NCBI GenBank assembly: GCA_028690215.1
Contig: JAQVBQ010000004.1
Coordinates: 53,204 to 117,203, forward strand
Source: Bacteroidales bacterium
GTDB taxonomy: Bacteria; Bacteroidota; Bacteroidia; Bacteroidales; UBA932
DNA: 64,000 nt
Reading direction: 5' to 3'
Part shown: piece by piece, positions 36,259 to 44,616 of the stretch
Layout: each line of letters starts with the position of its first letter
Numbering within the stretch: the stretch's first letter is position 1
The notes under the pieces: generated by a model
What the model was told of the DNA's origin: nothing
The model's database searches: none
Seen by the model: only the letters and a program-made list of their open reading frames with translations
Program-made: the position numbers and the translations under genes

Positions 36259-36308
36259 GATAATTCAATTTTAGACTATTAAAGATAGTCAAATATCGGA
36301 TAAGTGTG

Positions 36309-37340
36309 TTAAAATGTGCTTCTTCTTATCAATCTGAAGTTGCATCGAATCTTCCTGAAGGGTTTCTCGAGGATCATCAGTGCGGCAAGCTCACCCATCT
36401 GTATGAAGTCGGTCGACATCACAGTAAGCCCGTCAAGGATAATCTCATTTATCGGAGACTCGTTGTATGAGATGATACCGATATCCTTTCCTATACTGCA
36501 CCCCTTCATTTTTGCTATCCTTACAAGTTCTATCAGTTCAGAGTCCAACTGGCTGTTCAGGATAAGGAAGATCTCACCCTTTTCAATCTTATTCTGATTA
36601 ATTGTATGGTGAAACTCGTATTGTATTCCGTCTTCGTCACAAAAACGTTTTATACCTTTTTCTATAATAGGAGAGTATAGAGAACCCTTCATAGAGACAA
36701 TATTCAATTTCCTGAATTTAAGGATGTCCTCTTTACCTTGACAGAGGCCGTCATAAATGTCATTCTCGAAATCCTGGTATACTGACCCGAAGTTACCTTT
36801 TAACTCGTCTATATATCTGTCAAGTAGAATTAGCTTTCTGTTTGGTATTCTCTTAAGGGTCCTGACCACTCTGCTCTGGATGTCTTCCTGGAGTGAGAAG
36901 TGAGGGGTAACGATGTAGTAGTCGAATTTATCCAGATTCTCCTCTACGAATTGCTCGAATAGGTCAACATCCTGGTTGTGGAGACGGATGGTTATTTCGG
37001 AGAGCTCTCCGATATGATTCATAAATGAGGAGAATAGTACCTGCTTGTATGTGCTCAATTTGTCAAATAAGACAAGAATCTTGATTTTATCCCCGTTTTT
37101 ATTTGTGATGTAGAATCCTTTCCCCTGGGCAGATCCGATCAGCTCTTCATCTCTGAGCAGCGCATAGGCCTTTTTGACAGTCTCCTTGGAGATGTTCAGC
37201 TCAGCAGACAATTCGTTCATTGATGGCAAAAAATCTCCCACCTCATACTCTCCGTCATTTACCAAATCCCTTATCGATTGCATTACCTGCTTATAGACAG
37301 GAACCTGAGATGCGGGATCCACTTTTATTTTTGAATTCAT
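36309..37340 (-). CDS. GntR-type transcriptional regulator with sugar-binding-like C-terminal domain
   Basis: Probable local regulator of the adjacent glycan locus. The 343 residues start with a GntR winged helix (about 10-80: PVYKQVMQSIRDLVNDGEYE, LSAELNISKETVKKAYALLR). A LacI/periplasmic-binding-protein-like domain follows (about 85-343: IIEKGIKRFCDEDGI, SIGKDIGIISYNESPINEIILDGLTVM, MGELAALMILEKPF). AraR in Firmicutes and FucR in Bacteroides thetaiotaomicron are GntR-type sugar regulators; similar control here is inference. It is divergent from susC across 164 bases. Whether it represses or activates is unknown. Confidence 0.88.
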   Translation of the reverse strand: MNSKIKVDPASQVPVYKQVMQSIRDLVNDGEYEVGDFLPSMNELSAELNISKETVKKAYALLRDEELIGSAQGKGFYITNKNGDKIKILVLFDKLSTYKQVLFSSFMNHIGELSEITIRLHNQDVDLFEQFVEENLDKFDYYIVTPHFSLQEDIQSRVVRTLKRIPNRKLILLDRYIDELKGNFGSVYQDFENDIYDGLCQGKEDILKFRKLNIVSMKGSLYSPIIEKGIKRFCDEDGIQYEFHHTINQNKIEKGEIFLILNSQLDSELIELVRIAKMKGCSIGKDIGIISYNESPINEIILDGLTVMSTDFIQMGELAALMILEKPFRKIRCNFRLIRRSTF

Positions 37341-37372
37341 AATAATATTTTATATAAAAATATAAACTTCCT

Positions 37373-37403
37373 ATTGTATATTAAAAAACAAACTTTAAAT
37401 TTG
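37373..37403 (+). promoter_or_regulatory. Predicted susC operon promoter
   Basis: ATTG (37373-37376), 19 bases, TAAATTTG (37396-37403). Transcription would start near 37408, giving a susC leader of about 97 bases. Confidence 0.7.
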
Positions 37404-37404
37404 T

Positions 37405-37457
37405 ACCACACTACACAACACTTAAATTGATCCTGATTAACTTAGCTGTGGTGTGGT
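37405..37457. promoter_or_regulatory. Inverted repeat in the susC leader, possible operator or RNA hairpin
   Basis: ACCACACTACA (37405-37415) pairs with TGTGGTGTGGT (37447-37457): 11 pairs, one of them G-T, around a 31-base centre. The arms lie between TAAATTTG on the plus strand (37396-37403) and TAAATTTG on the minus strand (37473-37466), so the whole region has near two-fold symmetry. Confidence 0.55.
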
Positions 37458-37465
37458 TTTGGGTG

Positions 37466-37473
37466 CAAATTTA
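37466..37473 (-). promoter_or_regulatory. Possible -7 element for the GntR regulator or an antisense RNA
   Basis: On the minus strand TAAATTTG, about 125 bases upstream of the regulator ATG. No clear -33 partner. A transcript from here would be antisense to the first part of the susC leader. Confidence 0.35.
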
Positions 37474-37504
37474 AACAACAAAATGCTAATTTAAACTTGA
37501 TTTG

Positions 37505-40500
37505 ATGAAAAAAAATGTTGGATCAAATGATTTAATGCAGTTATTCCAAAAATATTGGACTGCAACTTTATTGATGCTGTTAGGCTGTTTCTTGTATACA
37601 GACCTGATGGCTCAAAACTTATCCGTATCCGGAACAGTCAGATTTTCAACAGGAGAGGCTGTCCCTGGTGCAAATGTCTCTGTAAAGGGTTCTGCAAATG
37701 GAACCATGACTAATGCAGATGGTACCTATAATTTGACAAATGTGCCTGCAAATTCTGTTCTTCAATTCTCTTTTATAGGTATGGAGACACAGGAGGTGAA
37801 CCTGAATGGCAGGAAACAGATTGATGTCGTACTTAAAGAGAGTGCAATTGTACTTGATGAGGTGGTGGCAATTGGTTACGGAACTGCAAAGAAAAAAGAT
37901 CTGACAGGTTCGGTTTCGGCTGTGGGCAGCGAGAAGCTCATGTCACGTCAGAACAACCAGGTCATAACAGCCCTTCAGGGTGCCATGGCCGGTGTCACAA
38001 TTACAAGATCAAGTTCTGCTCCCGGAGTTGGGGGGACAATCCGTGTCAGAGGTATTACCTCAATTCAGGAGAGTGATCCACTTATAATTATTGACGGAGT
38101 GCCTGCCAGTAGTATCAATGATGTGAACCCTGCCGATGTCGAGAATATCACAGTCCTCAAGGATGCTGCATCAGCCTCTATCTATGGAGCAAGAGCTGCT
38201 GCAGGAGTTGTACTTATAACAACTAAAAGAGGATCCCGAGACGGAATGAATGTTGACTATAACTACAGCCTCTCATTGGATGTGCCTACAAAGATGCCTG
38301 AATATGCCAATGCGGTAACCTACATGAAGGTGCTGAATGAGAGAAACTGGAATGATAATAATGCAGGAGGTGAATATTCTGTATATGAGAAGGACCTGAT
38401 TGATAATTATTGGAGTCTGAATAAACAGAATTCTGATCTTTATCCAAATACTGATTGGGTTAACTTATGTATGGAGGATTATGGCGTGAAACACAGCCAT
38501 CAGCTTGGTATTTCAAGCGGAAATGAGAAATCAAGGACAAAGGTTAGTTTCGGATATGATAATGTGGATGGTTTGTATGTTGCAAACAACTCATGGAAAA
38601 GGATCACTGCCAGAGTCAACAATGACATCAAACTTAAAAAGTGGCTCTCTACATCAATTGACCTTGGTCTCAAGCATAGTGAGACTATAGAGCCGGCTTT
38701 CAGCCCATCTTTGAGAATGAGGTACGCGGCTCCGGTATATCCTGCTATATTCTCTGACGGACGTCTTGCAGGAGGTAAGGATGGTGAGAATCCATACGGA
38801 AAACTCGTTTATGGAGGAAATGAAAACAGTAAGGGTTATCAGGTTAGCGGAAAAGTTTCTGTGGATATTAAGCCAATCGAGGATCTTACTATCACAGGTG
38901 TCTTTGCACCTATATATAACTTCTCTAAGGTCAAACGCTTTAACAAACAGGTTGAGTATTATACATCATGGGATGATATGGTGAGCACTGACTTTATGGA
39001 TGATACAAATACAACTGACTTGAGGGAGACCAGAAGTGACAGTTATTCAATAACTTCACAGATATATGCAAACTACAATAAAACCATAAACAAGCATAAT
39101 ATAAGTGCGACTTTAGGTTATGAGACCTTCCACTATTTCTATGAGAATCTCTGGGCTTCACGCGGAGAGTATGATATTCCTTATTACCCGTACCTTGCAG
39201 CAGGTCCTTCAACTCTAATGGACAATAATGGAGATGCATATGAAAATGCTTACAACTCATACATCGGAAGGGTAATGTACAACTGGGGATATAAATATTA
39301 TGTTCAGGCTAACTTCCGTTATGATGGTTCAAGCCGTTTCCATAAAGATCACAGATGGGCATTTTTCCCTTCTGCATCTCTGGGATGGGTTATATCTAAA
39401 GAGAACTTCATGCAGGATATTGACTGGCTCTCTTTTGCTAAACTGCGTCTTTCCTATGGCCAGCTTGGTAACGAGAGAATAGGTAATTATCCTTATCAAT
39501 CTTCAATTGAATTCAATACAGGAACACTATATCAAGGAAGTACAATTATTCCTGTTCAGGGAGCTTCTGCATACCAGTACGCAATACAAGACATCTCTTG
39601 GGAGACAACTGAGACAATTGACCTTGGTCTTGATCTCAGCTTCTTTAGAGAAAGACTGAAGTTTACCGGAGATTACTATCAGAAGAAAACTATGGATATG
39701 CTGTTGCAGCTTCAGATTCCTAATTATATGGGTTATACTGATCCTGATCAGAATGCAGGCACAATGTCTACTAAAGGATGGGAGATTGATCTGGGGTGGT
39801 CAGACAAGATTGGAGACTTCTCTTATGGAATTAACTTCAACCTTTACGATTCAAAGACTGTAATGGGTGAACTTAAAGATACCCAGGTGCTCTCGAATGG
39901 CCTTATTATAAGAGAGGGCAGTGAATACAATGAGTGGTACGGATACAAGAGTGACGGTATATTCCAGACAGCTGAAGAGATAGCTTCTTCTCCTGTAACT
40001 TCAGGAGCTGTTATGGTGGGAGATATCAAGTACAAAGATATCAGTGGCCCTGAAGGAACTCCTGATGGTAAGATTGATGCAGTATACGACAGGGTTCTCC
40101 TTGGCGGTTCTCTTCCAAGATTCAATTATGGAGGTAACATCAACCTTGGATATAAAGGTTTTGATTTCTTAGTGGCTTTCCAGGGTATTGGAAAACGTAA
40201 CTCGATGATAACTGAAGATATGGTGCAGCCAATCAGAGGTGACTGGTACAATGTACCACAGATAATTGTAGGTAAGTACTGGAGCAACTACAATAGTGAA
40301 GCACAGAATGCTAACGCTAAGTATCCTCGGGTTTCCAGAACCGGAAATACAAACAACTATGCAATATCGGATTTCTGGATGATTGACGGGTCATATTTCC
40401 GAATTAAAAATATAACACTTGGTTATACAATTCCTTCTCAGCTTTTGAGAAAAATTTCACTTCAGAATGTGAGATTCTATGCTTCACTTCAGGACATCTT

Positions 40501-40600
40501 TACAATAAGCAACTATCCACTGGGATGGGATCCGGAGGTAAGTTCTACAGGCTACCCAATTACAAAATCGGTAATTTTTGGAGTTTCAGTTAAATTTTAA
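37505..40600 (+). CDS. SusC-like TonB-dependent outer-membrane transporter
   Basis: Glycan importer of the outer membrane, 1031 residues from the ATG at 37505 (a TTG one codon earlier is less likely). A signal-type hydrophobic segment (about 18-37, ending LMAQ) is followed by a CarboxypepD_reg-like domain (SVSGTVRFSTGEAVPGANVSV, about 40-118). A TonB-box-like DEVVAIGYGTAKKKDLTGSV comes next. The plug carries ALQGAMAGVTITRSS, IRVRGITSI, PLIIIDGVPASSINDVNPADVE and the SusC signature ASASIYGARAAAGVVLITTKRG. A 22-strand-type barrel ends in VIFGVSVKF. First gene of the operon and paired with susD. Confidence 0.95.
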   Translation: MKKNVGSNDLMQLFQKYWTATLLMLLGCFLYTDLMAQNLSVSGTVRFSTGEAVPGANVSVKGSANGTMTNADGTYNLTNVPANSVLQFSFIGMETQEVNLNGRKQIDVVLKESAIVLDEVVAIGYGTAKKKDLTGSVSAVGSEKLMSRQNNQVITALQGAMAGVTITRSSSAPGVGGTIRVRGITSIQESDPLIIIDGVPASSINDVNPADVENITVLKDAASASIYGARAAAGVVLITTKRGSRDGMNVDYNYSLSLDVPTKMPEYANAVTYMKVLNERNWNDNNAGGEYSVYEKDLIDNYWSLNKQNSDLYPNTDWVNLCMEDYGVKHSHQLGISSGNEKSRTKVSFGYDNVDGLYVANNSWKRITARVNNDIKLKKWLSTSIDLGLKHSETIEPAFSPSLRMRYAAPVYPAIFSDGRLAGGKDGENPYGKLVYGGNENSKGYQVSGKVSVDIKPIEDLTITGVFAPIYNFSKVKRFNKQVEYYTSWDDMVSTDFMDDTNTTDLRETRSDSYSITSQIYANYNKTINKHNISATLGYETFHYFYENLWASRGEYDIPYYPYLAAGPSTLMDNNGDAYENAYNSYIGRVMYNWGYKYYVQANFRYDGSSRFHKDHRWAFFPSASLGWVISKENFMQDIDWLSFAKLRLSYGQLGNERIGNYPYQSSIEFNTGTLYQGSTIIPVQGASAYQYAIQDISWETTETIDLGLDLSFFRERLKFTGDYYQKKTMDMLLQLQIPNYMGYTDPDQNAGTMSTKGWEIDLGWSDKIGDFSYGINFNLYDSKTVMGELKDTQVLSNGLIIREGSEYNEWYGYKSDGIFQTAEEIASSPVTSGAVMVGDIKYKDISGPEGTPDGKIDAVYDRVLLGGSLPRFNYGGNINLGYKGFDFLVAFQGIGKRNSMITEDMVQPIRGDWYNVPQIIVGKYWSNYNSEAQNANAKYPRVSRTGNTNNYAISDFWMIDGSYFRIKNITLGYTIPSQLLRKISLQNVRFYASLQDIFTISNYPLGWDPEVSSTGYPITKSVIFGVSVKF

Positions 40601-40623
40601 GTGTTAATAAACAACCTAGAAAA

Positions 40624-42354
40624 ATGAAAAAAAGGAATTATATATTATCGGCAATGGCGGTTGTGGCTCTCTATTCATGCAACAATCTCGATCTTCAGCC
40701 GCTTTCAAAGGCATCCAATGAGAGTTGGTTTAAAGACCGCACTCAGGTGGAGATGAGCCTTAACACTCTTTATCTGCACCAGTTCTGGCCAATGCATAAG
40801 ACAGATTTCGGAAGTAATATAATGTCTCTGGACGAACCTTCCGATGACTGGACAAACAGAACCACACTGAATGTCTTCACAAACGGAACTTTGACAGGAA
40901 CAAACTCATCGTTCCTCAATAACACCTGGACATACAGCTACAGGGCAATCAGCCGTGCAAATACCATCATAAACAACATTGACAAGGCAAAAGAGAATCT
41001 ATCTACAGAGCTATATGAGAGATATATTGCAGATGCCAGGTTTGTAAGAGCCTGCCAGTATTCAAGAATAATAGAGTATTGGGGTGATGCTGTATATTTT
41101 ACTGATGATATGGATATTGAAAAATCCTATACCCTTACAAGAATAAGCAAGGATACCATACTTGCCCACATTTACGAGGATTTCGATTATGCTATAGATA
41201 AGCTACCTGTTGCCTATGAGAGCACTGAGATAAAAAGAGCAACCAAGGGTGCAGCTTATGCAATGAAGGCAAGAGTTGCCCTCTTCTTCAATGACTATGC
41301 AACTGCACGTGATGCTGCAAAGGGTTGTATGGATCTTGGTATATATCAGCTTTATCCTGATTTTGGAGAATTATTCCTGAGCAAGACAAAGAACTCTGTG
41401 GAAACAGTATTTGGTATTCCTCGTTCAACTCAATATGGTACAGCCCTCACCGGAGGTTCTGTTACAGCATATCTTAGCAGGAATATTACATCTCCATCTG
41501 CAACAGCGTCTCCTTCATGGGATCTTCTCTGTGCTTTCCTTTGCACTGACGGAAAACCAATTGATGAGTCTCCTTTGTACGACCGCAAGAATCCGTTCAA
41601 GAATCGTGACCCGAGATGCTCATATACTATCGTAGAGTTCAATACAGATTACTTTGGATTTAATTACACTCCTCATCCTGATTCAGCACAATGTTGGAAT
41701 TACGCCACCCAGACCTTTGTTAAGAATAAGGACTCTAAGGCAGGTGACCAATATGCATCATATAATGGCCTGATCCTCAGGAAAGGTATTGATTCTGATT
41801 GGAATGATAACCTTGAAGCAGAGAACGATAAGCTGATCATGCGCTATGCTGATGTATTGCTTATGTATGCAGAGGCAAAGATTGAGCTTAATCAGATTGA
41901 CCAATCTGTACTCGATGCAATGAATATGGTAAGGGCACGTGCATATAAGGTTGATTTTAGGTCAGAAAACTATCCTAAGATAACTGAAACATCTCAATCT
42001 GCGTTAAGAACTATCCTCAGAACAGAAAGAAGAATGGAATTCGCATTTGAAGGGCTACGTTATAATGACATACTCCGTTGGAGAATTGCTGAAACAGTTA
42101 TGAACTACCCTAACTATGGTCTTCCGACAAGTGTCTCTCTATGCAAGACCTATTACAAAAATGGTTATTGGTTTATCCCTGGAGTTCCGGAAATTGACGA
42201 AAACGGTTGTCCTGATTTCTCAGAGATGCCCAACTTATCTCAGGCACGTGTATTGAGCAAAAGGGTGTTTGACAAGAACAAACACTACCTGTGGCCTATA
42301 CCTACTGCAGATATGCAGATAAATCCTAACTTGGTAAATAATCCTAATTATTAA
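40624..42354 (+). CDS. SusD-like surface glycan-binding lipoprotein
   Basis: Lid and ligand-binding partner of the SusC transporter. The 576 residues begin with a lipoprotein signal, with the lipidated Cys at C19 (VALYSC) followed by NNLDLQPLS. SusD/RagB features include the SYRAISRANTIINNID helix, YIADARFVRACQYSRIIEYWGDAVYF, the tetratricopeptide-like helices, and the C-terminal RTERRMEFAFEGLRYNDILRWR signature. The gap to susC is 23 bases. The exact sugar cannot be read from the sequence. Confidence 0.94.
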   Translation: MKKRNYILSAMAVVALYSCNNLDLQPLSKASNESWFKDRTQVEMSLNTLYLHQFWPMHKTDFGSNIMSLDEPSDDWTNRTTLNVFTNGTLTGTNSSFLNNTWTYSYRAISRANTIINNIDKAKENLSTELYERYIADARFVRACQYSRIIEYWGDAVYFTDDMDIEKSYTLTRISKDTILAHIYEDFDYAIDKLPVAYESTEIKRATKGAAYAMKARVALFFNDYATARDAAKGCMDLGIYQLYPDFGELFLSKTKNSVETVFGIPRSTQYGTALTGGSVTAYLSRNITSPSATASPSWDLLCAFLCTDGKPIDESPLYDRKNPFKNRDPRCSYTIVEFNTDYFGFNYTPHPDSAQCWNYATQTFVKNKDSKAGDQYASYNGLILRKGIDSDWNDNLEAENDKLIMRYADVLLMYAEAKIELNQIDQSVLDAMNMVRARAYKVDFRSENYPKITETSQSALRTILRTERRMEFAFEGLRYNDILRWRIAETVMNYPNYGLPTSVSLCKTYYKNGYWFIPGVPEIDENGCPDFSEMPNLSQARVLSKRVFDKNKHYLWPIPTADMQINPNLVNNPNY

Positions 42355-42367
42355 TAACCATAAATAT

Positions 42368-44614
42368 ATGAGAAGAGTTATTTCAACATTTTACCTGCTG
42401 GTTATAATGATATTGACATGTCAGTATTCAGAAATCACTGCAAAAGAGTCAATTTCATCGGCAAGTGTCACAAACGCCTCTGGCAAGTTGATATTTTCTA
42501 AAGAAGGTATAAAGATTGAAACAGACGGAACTGCCCCCGGATCTGATTCGAAGAGCGAGGCTGTATGGTCAATCAAGATACAGAATCTGTCAGATAACAA
42601 TAGCGAGATTATTTTCAGTGAGAGAGACAATAAACCGGTTATCTCTACATCTGAAAATGGATTTGTGTTGTCTTACAATGGTCTCATATATAATGGAAAA
42701 CGTTGGGATATAGATTTAAATCTAAATTTTTCCAAAAAGGGTGAGGCATTCTCTCTTAACGGTGAAATCAAAAACAATGTCCAAGGTTGGGTTGTTGTTG
42801 GATTTACCGGCCCTGTCATAAGCGGTATCAAAGCAGAGCTTGCCGGTTATCCTCTGATCATGCCTTGCGGTCTTGGTCAGAAATTTACAAAGGCTCCATC
42901 GAGCAAAGATTCAATTAATAAAGTTAGTTTCAAAGGTGGATTGGCCTGGAAGTACGACCAGGCCACTTCATCCTTTTTCGTGAAGTCAGACTATCCGTCA
43001 AGATTTGCCACTATGCAGTGGTGCTCTTTCGCAGGCGACAAGGGTGGTTTGTATTACGGCAGTCATGACAATAAACACGGATCAAAGCATTTCCTGGTTT
43101 CATATAAACCCTCGGACAATACTCTGGGTGTGGCTTTTGAGCATGATCTTGCTTGTGCTCCGGGCGCAAAATGGCAAATTCCTGAACAGATTATCTATCC
43201 TTACAAGGGTACCTGGCACAAAGGGGCAGATTTATACAGAGAGTGGTTCAAGACTTCTGTCGCTTTTCAGCAGGTACCGGAGTGGCTAAGAAACTCTTCG
43301 GGATGGATGTTGACCATAATGAAGCAGCAGAACAATGAAGTGATGTGGAATTACGGGGATCTCTCAGAACTTGCAGACATGTCACTAGAGAGAGGACTTG
43401 ATATTATAGGTCTTTTCGGATGGACTGTTGGTGGTCACGATAAGTTTTACCCTTATTATGAACCTGATCCCGCAATGGGAGGGAAAGAGGGGCTGATGAA
43501 AGTCCTGAAGGATATTAAAAAGAAGGGTGTACGTTCTATTATATATGCTAACGGACAGTTGATAGATCAAAACGGGACTGATTACTGGGAAAAAGAGGGT
43601 AAGAGAATTTCTGTACTGAAGAGAGACGGAAAGGTAGACTATCAGAAATGGCACAAGTATTATGATGCTCCTGCCCGTTTTCATGGTATGGCTTGTCTCG
43701 GATGCGACGAGTGGTATGATATAATGCTCAAGCTTGCACTTCAGGCAAATGAGCTGGGTGCAGATGGTATTTTGTATGATCAGCTTGCTGTCACTGCTCC
43801 TAAATTCTGCTATTCACCTGATCACGGACATGCGGTTCCGGCAGTTGTATATGCCGAGGACAGATATCTGTTCTTACGCAAGATAGCTGAATACATGAAG
43901 ACTATAAACAAGGATTTTGTGGTTATGACTGAGGGGCTCAATGATGTGGAGATGGAGTCAATATCTATGTTCCACGGTTATGAAAATGGCGCTTATGTTC
44001 CGCTAATCGAGGAATTTTCTGCAAGATTGAACGGAAGTGCTCCTACTTTTATTTTCCCTGAGATGTTCAAGTATACATTTCCTGAATTGATCACCACAAC
44101 AAGAAATCCTGCACCGGTAAATAACAGGCTTATACTAAACTATGCAACTATGTATGGTCTGAGATCGGAGCTTGAGACCCGCTATGCGGCAGATGTCCGT
44201 TATCTCAAAGAAAACAGGATTCCGGTACCTGAAGATTACTCCAATGTCATAAGCAAACCAAATATCGATCTGGTAACATCAGAGGATCCTGTTGCAATGA
44301 AGAGTTATACAAAAGATGTGATTGATTTTCAGAGAGAGAATTCAGGACTGCTGTGGAGAGGTAATTTCAATGATGATAATGGCTTTTCTATAAAGTGCAA
44401 TAATAATACTGTCATTGCCAAATCATTCGTCTCAGGTAGCAGGATGGGTGTTGTTGTATGGAATACCGGAAAGAATAACGAGTCATTTGAAGTGGATGTG
44501 CCGGGATACACATTCGAGTATGCAACAGAGCCAGGCAAAGGAACAGTAAATGCATCAGAAAAAATCGCTGCAGAGAGTATCAGATTGCTGGTGTGGAAAA
44601 AAAATAACAGATAG
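42368..44614 (+). CDS. DUF6259-type glycoside-hydrolase-like protein
   Basis: Exported protein of 748 residues with an N-terminal signal (about 1-25). A beta-rich domain (about 30-290) precedes a TIM-barrel-like domain (about 300-620), with GLDIIGLFGWTVGGHDKFYPYYEPDP, KGVRSIIYANGQLID and GADGILYDQLAV, then a C-terminal beta domain. This layout matches the DUF6259 family and resembles GH36/GH27-type alpha-glycosidases. D471 in GILYDQ and E522 in VMTEGLND are candidate catalytic acids by position on barrel strands; that is inference. No activity is assigned. It is 13 bases after susD. Confidence 0.7.
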   Translation: MRRVISTFYLLVIMILTCQYSEITAKESISSASVTNASGKLIFSKEGIKIETDGTAPGSDSKSEAVWSIKIQNLSDNNSEIIFSERDNKPVISTSENGFVLSYNGLIYNGKRWDIDLNLNFSKKGEAFSLNGEIKNNVQGWVVVGFTGPVISGIKAELAGYPLIMPCGLGQKFTKAPSSKDSINKVSFKGGLAWKYDQATSSFFVKSDYPSRFATMQWCSFAGDKGGLYYGSHDNKHGSKHFLVSYKPSDNTLGVAFEHDLACAPGAKWQIPEQIIYPYKGTWHKGADLYREWFKTSVAFQQVPEWLRNSSGWMLTIMKQQNNEVMWNYGDLSELADMSLERGLDIIGLFGWTVGGHDKFYPYYEPDPAMGGKEGLMKVLKDIKKKGVRSIIYANGQLIDQNGTDYWEKEGKRISVLKRDGKVDYQKWHKYYDAPARFHGMACLGCDEWYDIMLKLALQANELGADGILYDQLAVTAPKFCYSPDHGHAVPAVVYAEDRYLFLRKIAEYMKTINKDFVVMTEGLNDVEMESISMFHGYENGAYVPLIEEFSARLNGSAPTFIFPEMFKYTFPELITTTRNPAPVNNRLILNYATMYGLRSELETRYAADVRYLKENRIPVPEDYSNVISKPNIDLVTSEDPVAMKSYTKDVIDFQRENSGLLWRGNFNDDNGFSIKCNNNTVIAKSFVSGSRMGVVVWNTGKNNESFEVDVPGYTFEYATEPGKGTVNASEKIAAESIRLLVWKKNNR

Positions 44615-44616
44615 AT

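Noticed and set aside
36274-36290. Hairpin GACTAT/ATAGTC between the GntR and DUF2007 genes
   Set aside because: Only six pairs, AT-rich, and no T-run follows on the transcribed strand.
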